Translations under genes and position numbers: made by a program | The notes under the pieces: model-generated | What the model was told of the DNA's origin: nothing | Seen by the model: the letters and a program-made list of their open reading frames with translations, nothing else | Database searches by the model: none | Part shown: positions 46,501 through 55,809 of the stretch, piece by piece | Position numbering within the stretch: the stretch's first letter is position 1 | Layout of the letters: each line of letters begins with the position of its first letter | Assembly: GCF_025770765.1 (NCBI RefSeq) | Contig: NZ_JANZKY010000001.1 | Coordinates: 248,001 to 312,000, forward strand | Direction of reading: 5' to 3' | DNA: 64,000 nucleotides | Origin: Propionivibrio soli | GTDB taxonomy: Bacteria; Pseudomonadota; Gammaproteobacteria; Burkholderiales; Rhodocyclaceae

Positions 46501-47099
46501 ACCACGGATTCATCGTTAGCGACATTCGGCATTTGCTCGACGAGTCGCGAGAGGGGCTCGCCCGCGTGCGGCAGATCGTGTCCGATTTGAAAGACTTCTC
46601 GCGCATCGGCGCGACGGGTTGGGAATGGGTGGACCTCCACGCCGGTCTGGAGAGCACGCTCAACATCGTCTGGAACGAGATCAAATACAAAGCCGAAGTC
46701 GACCGACAATACGGCGAACTACCGCCCGTGCGCTGCATTCCGTCGCAGATCAACCAAGTGTTCCTGAATCTGCTGACGAATGCCGCGCAGTCGATCGAAG
46801 GGCACGGCCGCATCGTCTTGCGTAGTGCCTGCGAAGGCCGTACCGTATGGATCGAGATCGAAGACAATGGCTGCGGAATCGCGCCGGAAAGCCTGGAACA
46901 TATCTTCGAGCCGTTCTATACGACGAAGCCCGTCGGTAGCGGAACCGGCCTGGGATTATCGCTTTCCTGGAGTATCGTGCAGCGTCATCAAGGGAAAATC
47001 GAGGCGCGCTCGGTCCTTGGCCGAGGAAGCGTGTTTCGCGTTACGTTGCCGATCGATCCGCAGCCGGCCGACGAGACTCAAGTCGAGACAGCATCATGA
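43512..47099 (+). CDS. Large membrane sensor histidine kinase (Cache-PAS-PAS-PAS-GAF-HisKA-HATPase)
   Basis: 1195 residues; ATG at 43512 has AGGAGG (43498-43503). TM1 is ~38-57, followed by a ~265-residue extracytoplasmic Cache-like sensor and TM2 (LLGLLIISAVAALAV, ~323-342). Three PAS-like regions follow (~364-483, ~489-613, ~626-736), then a GAF-like domain (~740-896) and a short coiled coil leading to LAAIGQLAAGVAHEINNPIG (His ~941). The ATPase has NLLTNAAQSI, EDNGCGIAP, FYTTKPVGSGTGLGLSL. Its stop overlaps the next gene start (ATGA). No receiver is fused; downstream genes supply them. Likely head of the signalling operon. Confidence 0.92.
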   Translation: MERSLDRRQRGGSAAPGPGTEMAAATTHLPGTKRFFLMQWVTLIIAFLILAAFVAASLHTERKRILANAEDRLALGAKSIAFALERRLDSIDRGLRDIRENLRILHHHDERGSHIAMQLAFFQRAVEGVRSAMIIDADGVVVLASDPHLVGRDLASTALFRAARTRPNSAAADFSAPEAIGQRTLSATLSHAIVEPDGRFAGLVVAELDLDALEPILAALRYTPDVSAGLVHRSGKTLLYVSSPAVPSGTDFSAPDTFFSRHRQSGRDASLLSGTCQVLPNERLAAVHTVPALAPDSAPPLVAIVSQEYDTVLAPWHTDLRNRAGLLGLLIISAVAALAVHQRRQRRLVQMTRQYQADRQHAAERLQFATEASGTGIWELDVRTMALTCDDTIYRLYGREKKGVGSAYATWREDVLPEDLPAAEAALQYAIQHGEDLEMVFRAVRGDGQVRVMEVLARLFKDENGKPLRLIGVNRDITRQRRIEQSLRENKDFLVGVLDSLVEHVAVLDDKGHIVAVNRAWVDFSAENGGPGRAADIVGHDYFELRNASPASAQDEDTSRIGNGVRAVLAGEWGSFAAEYENKAADRHRWFHIQVTPLQGGKRGAVIALEDITNRKLAEEARQRAQRVTQQFLDHMPGLAYVRDESHRFVLANRQFKTLFGIDPSDAIGKTSEELYPEAMGRKVAADDRRVLRTGRSAVIDDHFFGRHYESNKFVIEDDSGKRLLGGITLDVTQRRKHSERQDALLALSELGGTVPEHEFLHRGLEMAVRLTESQAGFACFVDESQEGLEFVAATWLTDDDLDRLEWRRRIDEAGAWAQAAKTGNAAVFNRAPDGPASALPPECPAMERLIAIPVAEQNRVRAVLCIGGKAADYDDFDCASAQLIGNDLWRIVHRIRAEVALQQKVDELVSLNARLDETNNRLLQSEKLAAIGQLAAGVAHEINNPIGYVSSNLNSLTGYVADLLAIDEVYGEIEARYGVSMPRAFERVHQLKAEADHGFIVSDIRHLLDESREGLARVRQIVSDLKDFSRIGATGWEWVDLHAGLESTLNIVWNEIKYKAEVDRQYGELPPVRCIPSQINQVFLNLLTNAAQSIEGHGRIVLRSACEGRTVWIEIEDNGCGIAPESLEHIFEPFYTTKPVGSGTGLGLSLSWSIVQRHQGKIEARSVLGRGSVFRVTLPIDPQPADETQVETAS

Positions 47100-48409
47100 A
47101 CGATACGAATGAGAAGGTGGCGACGCTCCTCCTTGTCGACGACGAACCCAGCATTTTGTCGTCGCTGCGCCGGGTGCTCCGTCCCGCTGGATACGCCGTG
47201 CGTACGGCGGAAAGCGGCGCCGCAGGACTTGCGCTGCTCGAGCAGGAGCCAGTCGACCTCGTGGTCTCCGACATGCGTATGCCGGAAATGGACGGCGCGA
47301 AATTTCTCGAACAGGTCCGCAAGCGGTGGCCGGACACGATGCGCATCCTCCTGACCGGCTACGCCGATGTGAATTCGACGATCGACGCAATCAACCGGGG
47401 CGAGATCTACCGTTATGTATCCAAGCCGTGGGACGACAACGACCTTTTGCTCGTCGTGCGCGACGCGTTGGAGACGGCGCGGCTGCGGAGCGAAAATGCC
47501 CGCCTCCTGGCTCTCACGCAAGCGCAGAACGAGGAACTCAAGGACCTAAACGGCCATCTCGAAGACAAGGTTCGGCAACGCACCGCCGAAATCGAGCAGA
47601 TCAACAGCTTCCTCAATCTGGCGAACGATAAGCTGAAGCAGAATTTCCTCGTCTCGATCAAGATGTTCTCCAACCTGATGGAGTTGCGAGGCGGGGCCAT
47701 GGCGGGCCACTCGCGCCGCGTTGCCGACCTGTCGCGGCGTCTCGCGGCCCGTCTCGGGGTACCCACCAAGGAACAGCAGGACATCTTCTTCGCCGCTTTG
47801 TTGCACGACATCGGCAAGATCGGCTTCCCAGACAGCCTGCTCGCCCGCCCCGTGTCGCGAATGAGCGGCGACGAATTGGGCCGCTATCGCAGGCACACCA
47901 TCTCCGGCGAATCGGCGCTGATGCCGCTCGACGAGCTGAAGGAGGTATCCCTGATCGTGCGTGCTCATCACGAACGTTTCGACGGTCAAGGATTCCCGGA
48001 TGGTCTGCAAGGCCTCGGCATCCCTTTCGGCGCGCGCATTCTCGCCGTAGTGAACGACTACGACAGTCTGCAGATCGGTACGCTGGCCGAAAAGCGCATG
48101 GGTCCCGACGAAGCGAAGACGATGGTCGCCAAGTCGCGCGGCAAGCGATATGACCCGCAGGTTGTGGACACCTTCATCGAACTGCTCGGCGGCCTGGCGC
48201 ACGAAGTGGTGCGCGAACGCGCCGTCTCGTACCCCGATCTCAAGGTCGGCATGGTGCTGGCTCGCGACCTCGTCAGCCGCGACGGCGTTCTCCTGCTCGC
48301 CGCGGATTTCGTGCTCGACGTCTCGCTGATCAAACAGATCCAGGACTACGCGCGCAGAGAAAACCACGCGATAACGGTCTACATCCGAACGGACAAGGGA
48401 AGGGAATGA
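47096..48409 (+). CDS. Response regulator with HD-GYP phosphodiesterase domain
   Basis: 437 residues: receiver (~10-125; LLLVDDEPSI, phospho-Asp59 in LVVSDMRMPEMDG, Lys in SKPWDD), a coiled coil (~130-170), then an HD-GYP domain with LLHDIGKIGFPD and HHERFDGQGFPDGL. The last motif normally reads HHExxDGxGYP; here Phe replaces Tyr. HD-GYP enzymes hydrolyse c-di-GMP. A further ~60-residue C-terminal region (YPDLKVGMVLARDLVSRDG) is typical of this regulator subtype. ATG is coupled to the kinase stop. Confidence 0.92.
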   Translation: MNDTNEKVATLLLVDDEPSILSSLRRVLRPAGYAVRTAESGAAGLALLEQEPVDLVVSDMRMPEMDGAKFLEQVRKRWPDTMRILLTGYADVNSTIDAINRGEIYRYVSKPWDDNDLLLVVRDALETARLRSENARLLALTQAQNEELKDLNGHLEDKVRQRTAEIEQINSFLNLANDKLKQNFLVSIKMFSNLMELRGGAMAGHSRRVADLSRRLAARLGVPTKEQQDIFFAALLHDIGKIGFPDSLLARPVSRMSGDELGRYRRHTISGESALMPLDELKEVSLIVRAHHERFDGQGFPDGLQGLGIPFGARILAVVNDYDSLQIGTLAEKRMGPDEAKTMVAKSRGKRYDPQVVDTFIELLGGLAHEVVRERAVSYPDLKVGMVLARDLVSRDGVLLLAADFVLDVSLIKQIQDYARRENHAITVYIRTDKGRE

Positions 48410-48473
48410 ACGTGGGACAAGGCCGGCTGGGCAGCGGACGCTGTTTTTCAACACCGATTCTTGGAGGTGCGGA

Positions 48474-49040
48474 ATGGACCGAGTAATGATCGTCGACGAC
48501 GACGAGTCGATTCTCAACGCTTTGCGCCGACTGCTGCACATAACGCCGTGCTTGTCCGGCGGCAAGCTCTTCAAACTGACGGTCGACACCTTCAGCTCGC
48601 CGGAGGCTGCGTTGGAGAAGGCCCGCCACACGGCGTACGCTCTCGTCATCTCTGATTATCGGATGCCGACGATGAACGGCGTGCAGTTTCTGAAAAAATT
48701 CCGCGATATCCAACCGGACGCCGCGCGGCTCATCCTCTCGGGCTATGCTGATCTGAACGGGCTGATCCGGGCAATCAACGACGTCGGCATTGTGCGCTTC
48801 GTCTCCAAACCCTGGAACGATTATGAGTTCGTATCCACGCTGGGCCAGGTGCTCGCGCTACGCGAGCTGACTCTCGAAAATCAGCGGCTCGCCGATGAGA
48901 TGCGCTTGTCGAAGGGCGATCTGTCGCCAGAGGAGTTTGAACGGAAACGCCTTGAGGAAGCCGAGCCGGGGATCACCAAGGTGCACTGGGGGCCTGACGG
49001 CTCGGTGTTGCTCGACGAATCGTTGCTGGATCGGCCCTAG
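48474..49040 (+). CDS. Stand-alone response regulator with short C-terminal extension
   Basis: 188 residues: receiver with MIVDDDESIL, phospho-Asp61 in LVISDYRMPTMNG and Lys in FVSKPWNDYEF; the segment LILSGYADLNGLIRAIND links it to the other receivers in this island. The C-terminal ~55 residues are charged helix plus KVHWGPDGSVLLDESLL, no DNA-binding or enzymatic domain. GGAGGTG (48463-48469) precedes the ATG. Could shuttle phosphate or act by protein binding. Confidence 0.9.
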   Translation: MDRVMIVDDDESILNALRRLLHITPCLSGGKLFKLTVDTFSSPEAALEKARHTAYALVISDYRMPTMNGVQFLKKFRDIQPDAARLILSGYADLNGLIRAINDVGIVRFVSKPWNDYEFVSTLGQVLALRELTLENQRLADEMRLSKGDLSPEEFERKRLEEAEPGITKVHWGPDGSVLLDESLLDRP

Positions 49041-49101
49041 GCGGCGTCGGGTCCTCGTAGCCGAACTGTGAATGGATAGCGAACTGAATCGGAGGTGCGG
49101 C

Positions 49102-51606
49102 TTGAGCAAGGTCGACGACGAACAGGCACTTTTCGATACGCTCGAATGCCCGGTGTTGCGCGTCGACACGACGATGGTGCTCATGTTCGCCAATCGGTTC
49201 GCGCGCCGCTGGATGGCAAATGGTGACGATCCGGTAGGTCAGTCGCTGGCCGCCCTCGTTCCGCCCGACGCTGGAGACAACAATTTCGTCGAGTCGATAC
49301 GCGAGCGCCTGGTGGCGCGCGACAGCCGCCCCATTCGCGGCACATGGCGGGGAACGGATGGGAACCCGCGGTGCGCGGTTTGGTCGCTGGGCTTTGCCGC
49401 CTCGACCGAAAGCCAGACCGAAGTCGTCCTGATCGGTGCGGTGTGCGACAAAGACTCGGATAAACCAGAAGACAACGCGAACCCAAGCGGCGGCAAAACC
49501 GGGCAGGCATTTGCCGACCTCATGCTGTGCACCGTTGCGGACGGTTTCGCGGCCCCGATTCTCGTGACGGCCGCCGACCAGACGATTCTCTATGCCAATG
49601 CCGCTGTTCTGAACGAAACAGGCTATTCGGCCGCCGAGGTGCTCGGCCGCACGCCCGCCTTGTTCAAGTCCGGGCAGACCGGCGAAGAGACGTATCACAG
49701 CCTGTGTACGGCGCTCGAATCGGGATACACCTGGAAGGGCGATTTCATCAACCAGCGCAAGGACGGCTCCCAATTCGTCCAGCGCATGACGATCGCCGCC
49801 GTGCGCGGCGATGACGGCGCCATCCGTTACTACTTTGCAGTCGGCGATACGGCGGCTACACCTCAAGGTGGTAGCCCCCGCGTCGAGAATCTCCTGGCTT
49901 ATGATCCGCTGACCGGCCTGCCCAACCGTGGCGCCTTTTTGCGCACGCTCGTCGACGCCCTTGATGACGCACCGTTGACCGGCGGCAACATTACCGTCCT
50001 GCACATCGACATCGACGACTTCTTCGTCGTCAGCGACGCGCTTGGCACGGCGGAGGCGGACAACGTGATCGCGGCCATCGGCGAGCGCATCGCCGGTGTG
50101 TTGCGGCAAGCGGATATCCTGGCGCACCTGGGCGACGACAAATTCTCCATCCTGCTCGATCCGCGAACGCCGGGAGCCGAGAACGATGCGCGGGAAGTGG
50201 CGGCGCGGATACTCGAGGCCGTCCGCGAGCCCCTCGTCTGCGCGGGCCGGACGAACACGATGACCGCCTCGGTAGGCATCGCCGCGTATCCCGCCGATGG
50301 CGAGGATGCCAGTACGCTGCTGAGCCACGCGATGAATGCCACGGAGCGGGCAAAGACCGCCGGCGGCAACGAAGTCCGGCGCTTCGACGCGGTTGCCGCA
50401 AGCAGCGTCAGCGGACAGAGGGAACTTCTCCACGACCTTGCCCGCGCCATTGAGCACGGCGAACTGGTGCTCCACTACCAGCCGCAGGTGAGCCTTTTTT
50501 CCGGCAGTGTCATCGGTCTCGAAGCGCTGGTGCGCTGGCAGCATCCCGATCGCGGAATGGTCCCGCCCGGCCAGTTCATTCCACTCGCCGAACACTCCTA
50601 CCACATCATTCACATTGGCGAATGGGTACTGCACGAGGCCTGCCGGCAAATGCGGGTTTGGATGGACTCCGGACTCCCTCCGCTCAAGGTCGCCGTCAAT
50701 CTCGGCGCGCGACATTTCCGCATCCCCGACCTGCACTCGCGGGTCGCCGGCACGCTGGCCAAGCACGATATCGAGCCCGGGTTCCTCGAAATCGAAATTA
50801 CCGAGGGCGTGATGATGCACGAGGTCCAGGCGACCGTGCGCAGTACCGCCCAATTGAAGCAACTCGGCGTGCGTATATCGCTCGACGATTTCGGAACCGG
50901 CTACTCGTCGCTCGCCTACCTGTCGCGGTACCCGATAGACGTCGTCAAGATCGACCAGTCTTTCGTCCGCGACGTAACGACCAACCCGGTCAACGCGGCG
51001 ATCACGCAGGCGATCATCGCCATGTCACACAAACTGGGAAAGGTGGTTCTCGCGGAAGGCGTCGAAACCGAAGAACAGATGCATTACCTGCGCCGCAACG
51101 AGTGCGACGAAATGCAGGGTTACCTGTTCTCACGGCCAGTGCCCGCTGAAGACGTCGGGCGTCTACTGCGCGACGGCGCTGCAATGCGGCTTTCGGGACA
51201 GCAGGATGCCGAGAAACGGAGCACCGTCCTCTTCCTGGACGACGAACCGAACATTCTCACTTCGCTAAAGCGTACGCTCCGGCGGGAAGGCTACGATATC
51301 CTGACCGCCGAAACGGCCACCGACGCCTTCAGTCTGTTGGCCTGCAACGAAGTGCAGGTGATCATCTCGGACCAGCGCATGCCCGAGATGAACGGCACGG
51401 AGTTCCTCGCTCGCGTAAAGAATCTCTACCCGCAAACGGTGCGCATGGTGCTTTCCGGGTACTCCGAGATATCGACGGTGACCGATTCGATCAACAAGGG
51501 CGCGGTCTACCGTTTCATGCTCAAGCCGTGGGACGACGAGAAGCTGAAGGCGGAGATCACCGGCGCCTTGCGGCACTGGCGCGAACTCTACGGAGAGAAG
51601 AATTGA
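49102..51606 (+). CDS. PAS-PAS-GGDEF(degenerate)-EAL-REC c-di-GMP protein
   Basis: 834 residues from TTG at 49102, preferred because GGAGGTG (49091-49097) lies 4 nt upstream; an ATG at 49072 lacks one. Two PAS-like domains (~8-110, ~150-260), a GGDEF domain (~275-435) whose signature reads LGDDKF (~343) instead of GGDEF, and an EAL domain (~440-700) with EALVRWQHP, EIEITEGVM, DDFGTGYSSL and VKIDQSFV, all apparently intact. A C-terminal receiver follows (Asp ~756 in ISDQRMPEMNG, LKPWDD). An active phosphodiesterase with a non-catalytic cyclase domain is expected. Its stop is coupled to the next start (TTGA). Confidence 0.92.
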   Translation: MSKVDDEQALFDTLECPVLRVDTTMVLMFANRFARRWMANGDDPVGQSLAALVPPDAGDNNFVESIRERLVARDSRPIRGTWRGTDGNPRCAVWSLGFAASTESQTEVVLIGAVCDKDSDKPEDNANPSGGKTGQAFADLMLCTVADGFAAPILVTAADQTILYANAAVLNETGYSAAEVLGRTPALFKSGQTGEETYHSLCTALESGYTWKGDFINQRKDGSQFVQRMTIAAVRGDDGAIRYYFAVGDTAATPQGGSPRVENLLAYDPLTGLPNRGAFLRTLVDALDDAPLTGGNITVLHIDIDDFFVVSDALGTAEADNVIAAIGERIAGVLRQADILAHLGDDKFSILLDPRTPGAENDAREVAARILEAVREPLVCAGRTNTMTASVGIAAYPADGEDASTLLSHAMNATERAKTAGGNEVRRFDAVAASSVSGQRELLHDLARAIEHGELVLHYQPQVSLFSGSVIGLEALVRWQHPDRGMVPPGQFIPLAEHSYHIIHIGEWVLHEACRQMRVWMDSGLPPLKVAVNLGARHFRIPDLHSRVAGTLAKHDIEPGFLEIEITEGVMMHEVQATVRSTAQLKQLGVRISLDDFGTGYSSLAYLSRYPIDVVKIDQSFVRDVTTNPVNAAITQAIIAMSHKLGKVVLAEGVETEEQMHYLRRNECDEMQGYLFSRPVPAEDVGRLLRDGAAMRLSGQQDAEKRSTVLFLDDEPNILTSLKRTLRREGYDILTAETATDAFSLLACNEVQVIISDQRMPEMNGTEFLARVKNLYPQTVRMVLSGYSEISTVTDSINKGAVYRFMLKPWDDEKLKAEITGALRHWRELYGEKN

Positions 51607-52946
51607 GCAAGGCGGAAGAAATCATCGCCTCGGCGCGCGTGCTCGTCGTCGACGACGATCCCATTCTGCGCACGCAGCTCAAGCACTTGGCCGGGCGCTT
51701 CGTCTCGGAGGTGCGGGTCGCCGCCGACGGCGCCGAAGGACTCGACATCTGGCGCGAATGGCGCCCGAACGTGACGATCACCGACATCTTCATGCCGCGC
51801 ATGACCGGCTTGGACATGACGACGGCAATCAAGAGCGAAGACCCGGATGCACAGATTATCGTCATCACGTCGGACCAGGACGGCGACAGCCTGCGCCAGG
51901 CACTGAGCATTGGCGTCGAGCGCTACATCACCAAGCCAGTGGACGCACACCTGCTCGCCGATGCGATCGCGAAATGCGTACGCGATCAACAGCAGATCGA
52001 GGAACTGCGGCTTACCCGACAGGTCGCCGCGCTCACCGAGGCGCTGCAGCAACAATTGCAGGAAAAACAGCAAGCCGAGGATGCCCTGCGCAAGGAAAAG
52101 GCCGAGCAGCTGGTTCTGATCGAACGCCTGGAAGAAGCGCACAATCAATTGCTGCAATCCGAGAAGATGGCTTCGATCGGCCAGCTCGCGGCGGGCGTCG
52201 CCCACGAGATCAACAACCCGGTCGGGTTCGTCAACGCCAATCTTGGCGCACTGCAAAAGTATGTCGACGAACTCCTGCGCCTCCTCTCGCTGTATGAAAA
52301 GTGCGAAGGCGAGCTGAGCGATGTCAGCCGTTCTGCCCTACTCGACCTCAAACGCCAGATCGACATCGACTATCTGCGCGAGGACATCGACGCGCTGATG
52401 AGTGAATCGCTCGGCGGCCTGCAGCGCGTACGGCGCATCGTGCAGGACTTGAAGGACTTCTCCCACGTCAGCAGCACCGAGATGCAGTTCGCGAGTCTCG
52501 AGCAGGGAATGGAAAGCACCCTAAACGTCGTCTGGAACGAATTGAAGTACAAGGCGCAGGTGGTCAAGGAATACGGGCAACTGCCGGAAGTCGAGTGCAT
52601 ACCGTCGCAGATGAACCAGGTGTTCATGAACCTGCTCGTCAACGCGGCGCAGGCGATTCCCGAACAGGGACGCATCACGATCCGCACGAAGCAGCAAGGC
52701 GACACCGCATGCATCGAAGTCAGCGACACCGGCGCCGGGATTCCGGCGAAGATTCTCAACCGGATCTTCGATCCCTTCTTCACCACCAAGCCCGTGGGCA
52801 GCGGAACGGGCCTCGGCTTATCGATCGCGCACGGCATCGTACGCAAGCACCACGGGCGGATCGAGGTTGAAAGCGAGCCGGGCAAGGGAACCACGTTCCG
52901 CATCCTGATTCCGCTCCGGCAAAAGGCTCCGGCCGCTGCGGGCTGA
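51603..52946 (+). CDS. Receiver-histidine kinase fusion (REC-coiled coil-HisKA-HATPase)
   Basis: 447 residues from TTG at 51603 (TTGA overlap; GGAGAG upstream). The N-terminal receiver has LVVDDDPIL and Asp61 in ITDIFMPRMTG; a coiled coil (~130-190, Gln/Glu rich) joins it to MASIGQLAAGVAHEINNPVG (His ~200). The ATPase has NLLVNAAQAI, SDTGAGIPA and FFTTKPVGSGTGLGLSI. The kinase half is closely similar to that of the kinase at 43512. No membrane segment, so it is cytoplasmic and probably driven by phosphorylation of its own receiver. Last gene of the operon. Confidence 0.92.
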   Translation: MSKAEEIIASARVLVVDDDPILRTQLKHLAGRFVSEVRVAADGAEGLDIWREWRPNVTITDIFMPRMTGLDMTTAIKSEDPDAQIIVITSDQDGDSLRQALSIGVERYITKPVDAHLLADAIAKCVRDQQQIEELRLTRQVAALTEALQQQLQEKQQAEDALRKEKAEQLVLIERLEEAHNQLLQSEKMASIGQLAAGVAHEINNPVGFVNANLGALQKYVDELLRLLSLYEKCEGELSDVSRSALLDLKRQIDIDYLREDIDALMSESLGGLQRVRRIVQDLKDFSHVSSTEMQFASLEQGMESTLNVVWNELKYKAQVVKEYGQLPEVECIPSQMNQVFMNLLVNAAQAIPEQGRITIRTKQQGDTACIEVSDTGAGIPAKILNRIFDPFFTTKPVGSGTGLGLSIAHGIVRKHHGRIEVESEPGKGTTFRILIPLRQKAPAAAG

Positions 52947-53011
52947 AACGCCAGCATGTTTTGCCTGCGTGGCCCTTGCGCCCCTCCAGCCGGCAGGAGG
53001 CAATAAGCGCT

Positions 53012-53034
53012 CTCCCCAGCTACGGCTGGGGGAG
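53012..53034. terminator. Hairpin between the two convergent signalling operons
   Basis: CCCCAGC (53014-53020) pairs with GCTGGGG (53025-53031) over TACG, extendable by CTC/GAG with one mismatch. It lies in the 124-bp space between stop codons of opposed operons. No long T run on either side. Confidence 0.45.
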
Positions 53035-53070
53035 GATCGATCGGCAGCCAGTAGGCGGCTCGACCGCCGT

Positions 53071-55809
53071 TTACGCCTCGATGCTTGGCGCCAGACACTC
53101 CATGACGACGGGGTGTTTGAGAAAGGCGAGCCACGATGCTTCGAGCTGCGAAAGCAGACGTACGGCAGCGTCGACCTTGCCGCGAATCGCCGCCTGTTCG
53201 ATCTCGAATGCCGCCGCATTGATTTCCGAGGCACAGAGATTGGCCGCGGCGCCTTTGATGAAATGTGCGGCAGCGCGTATGGCCGCCGCATCTCCGCCAG
53301 CGATCGCATCCTTGAGTTTCTCGATGTCCCCCGGCGTATTGGCGAGAAACATGCGCAGCAGCGTCGCGACAAGCTCGCGGTCGCCCATCATCAATTCGAG
53401 CAGCTGTTCGTAGCGGAACGTCGTTTCCAGGTCTGCAGTGGCCGACGCAGGTGGCGGCGGTTCTGTGTTTGGTACCGGGTCTGCGGCATTAAGGAGCCAC
53501 CGATCGAGACAGGGACCCAGCTTGTCGATGGCGATGGGCTTCGTCAGGTAATCGTCCATCCCGGCTTCGAGGCATTTTTCGCGGTCGCCACTCAATGCGT
53601 GCGCCGTCATGGCGACGATCGGCGTCTTGACGCCGAGTTCGCGCAGACGACGCGTCGCCGCGTACCCGTCCATCTTCGGCATCTGGCAATCCATTAGAAT
53701 CAGATCGTACGCGGCAGCGGTACCGGCATTTACGGCCTGCTCGCCGTCGAGCGCCTTATCGATCGTGGCATAGCCGAGCTTCGCCAGAACACCCTGCATG
53801 ACCATCATGTTGACCGGGTTGTCTTCCACGACGAGCAGCCGCGCGTCGCGCTTGGCCGTTTCGGCCAGCGTACGGGCGGTAATGATCGGCGTCTGTCCCG
53901 GCCTCTCTGCAGGGCAGAGAATGCGCACAAGGCAGTCGACAAGAAACGATCGGCGCACCGGCTTGTGCAGGTAAGCCGCAAAGCCGAGTTTCTCGAAGCG
54001 CTTCGCATCGCCGCGAAATCCGGCCGACACGCACAGAACGAGGGCAACACCAGCGTTGGCCGGACTGGCCAGAACTTGACGGCCGAATGTCTCGCCGTCG
54101 TCGCCCGGCATGGCCATGTCGACAAAGATGCATCGATACGGCTTTCCCTCCTCACGCGCCGAAGTGACGAGTTCCAGCGCACCGACGGCACCCGTCGCCT
54201 CATCGACGCAAAACCCCCAAAGGCGTAGCAGCGCCGCGAGTCCCTTGAGGGTCACGGGGTTGTCGTCGACGACGAGAATCCGCGCCCCCGTCTGATCACG
54301 CAGGCGCTCGAGTTCGGGTAGCGACGCCGCTTCTTGATTCGCCTGACGCCGGAGAATCACATTGAGCTTGAACGTGGTACCGGCGTTTTGCTCGCTCTCC
54401 ACGCCGATCTCCCCGCCCATCAAGTCGACCAGCTGTTTCGTGATCGCCAAGCCCAAACCGGTGCCTCCGTATTTGCGCGTGGTCGATGTGTCGGCCTGCT
54501 CGAAGGGCGCGAAGATCTTCCCGAGATGGGCCGCCGCGATTCCGATGCCAGTGTCCTTGACCTCGATGTTCAGGCTGACTCGCCCGTCGCGTTCGACACC
54601 GCGAGTGACGATGAGAGAAATCGTTCCGGATGCTGTGAACTTCAGTGAGTTGCCGATCAGGTTCGTGAGTATCTGCCGGAGCCGGCCGGGATCGCCGCGC
54701 AATTGTGTCGGCACTTCGGGGTCGAGACTCCACGCGAACTCAAGGCCTTTCTCCGCCGCACGCAGGCCATTGAGATCCGCAATGTCCTCGAGCAGCGTGA
54801 GCAGGTCGAAATCGATCGACTCCAGCGTCAGCTTGCGCGCCTCGATTTTGGACAAGTCGAGAATATCGTTGATGATTGACAGGAGCGCGTCGGAACTCGA
54901 ACGGATGATCTCCAGGTAGCGCCGTTGATCCGCGTCGAGTCGCGTGTCGAGCATCAACGTCGTCATGCCGACGACGCCGTTCATCGGCGTCCGGATCTCG
55001 TGCGACATCATCGCCAGAAAGTCTGCCTTGGCACGGTTGGCCGATTCCGCCTTCTCGCGCGCGGCGATCAAATCCTGCTCGATGCGGATACGCTCGGTAA
55101 TGTCATTGAATCCGAATACGCGGCCGATGATGCGTTCGCCCAGGTACTGCGGCAACGACTTGCATTCGAAGACGCGTCCGTCGGCCAGCGTGAGAAGGTC
55201 GTCCGTATCGTGGTCGTCGACGATCTCGCGCAGCCGACGGCGGAAGGGCTCGCCATTCTCAACCTGATCGACCATGAAGTCGAAAATTGCTTCGTCGTCC
55301 TGGCGCAGCAGCAATTCCTCGGGGATTCGCCACATCTTGCTGAAGAGGCGGTTCATGCTGGCGATCCGACCCTGCCAGCCGATAACGAGAATGCCGTTGC
55401 CGGTCGATTCCAGCGTCGCGCGCAATTGAGACGTGGTCTGAGCGAGGTCTTCCTCGATCTGCAACTCTTCGTGCGATTCCCTCGCTTGCACCAGAAGCCA
55501 GCGTTTCCCGTCCTGCTCCAGCGCCTTCACCGATTTGGTCACCGTGCGCATCGAGCCGTCCGAGCACAGGTAAAGCCCTTCCTGCGATTCGATGTTCGAA
55601 TACTGGCCGCCGCGCACCTCTTCCCAATAAAAAACGTCCTGCAATGCGCTTTCGACGTCGATGATCGTTTTTCCTAGCAGTTCCTCTTCGGAATAGCCCA
55701 GGGTTTGCACCGCGATCCGATTGGCGACGACGATCGCCAGCGTTTCCGGCTCGACGAGCAGGATCATCTGCTCCGTGTTGTCGAGCAACAGGCGTTCGAG
55801 CGTCATCAT
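53071..55809 (-). CDS. Hybrid sensor kinase (PAS-PAS-HisKA-HATPase-REC-REC-HPt)
   Basis: 912 residues without clear TM segments. PAS-like domains (~10-115, ~125-240), then [20 protein letters not shown] (His ~267), [34 protein letters not shown]. Receiver 1 ([11 protein letters not shown], Asp in [11 protein letters not shown]), receiver 2 ([11 protein letters not shown], Asp in [19 protein letters not shown]) and a C-terminal HPt with [14 protein letters not shown]. This is a full internal phosphorelay of the BarA/ArcB kind. Its ATG overlaps the stop of the HD-GYP gene (ATGA at 55806-55809 read leftward), so the HD-GYP protein is the likely output. Confidence 0.93.
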   Translation of the reverse strand: MMTLERLLLDNTEQMILLVEPETLAIVVANRIAVQTLGYSEEELLGKTIIDVESALQDVFYWEEVRGGQYSNIESQEGLYLCSDGSMRTVTKSVKALEQDGKRWLLVQARESHEELQIEEDLAQTTSQLRATLESTGNGILVIGWQGRIASMNRLFSKMWRIPEELLLRQDDEAIFDFMVDQVENGEPFRRRLREIVDDHDTDDLLTLADGRVFECKSLPQYLGERIIGRVFGFNDITERIRIEQDLIAAREKAESANRAKADFLAMMSHEIRTPMNGVVGMTTLMLDTRLDADQRRYLEIIRSSSDALLSIINDILDLSKIEARKLTLESIDFDLLTLLEDIADLNGLRAAEKGLEFAWSLDPEVPTQLRGDPGRLRQILTNLIGNSLKFTASGTISLIVTRGVERDGRVSLNIEVKDTGIGIAAAHLGKIFAPFEQADTSTTRKYGGTGLGLAITKQLVDLMGGEIGVESEQNAGTTFKLNVILRRQANQEAASLPELERLRDQTGARILVVDDNPVTLKGLAALLRLWGFCVDEATGAVGALELVTSAREEGKPYRCIFVDMAMPGDDGETFGRQVLASPANAGVALVLCVSAGFRGDAKRFEKLGFAAYLHKPVRRSFLVDCLVRILCPAERPGQTPIITARTLAETAKRDARLLVVEDNPVNMMVMQGVLAKLGYATIDKALDGEQAVNAGTAAAYDLILMDCQMPKMDGYAATRRLRELGVKTPIVAMTAHALSGDREKCLEAGMDDYLTKPIAIDKLGPCLDRWLLNAADPVPNTEPPPPASATADLETTFRYEQLLELMMGDRELVATLLRMFLANTPGDIEKLKDAIAGGDAAAIRAAAHFIKGAAANLCASEINAAAFEIEQAAIRGKVDAAVRLLSQLEASWLAFLKHPVVMECLAPSIEA

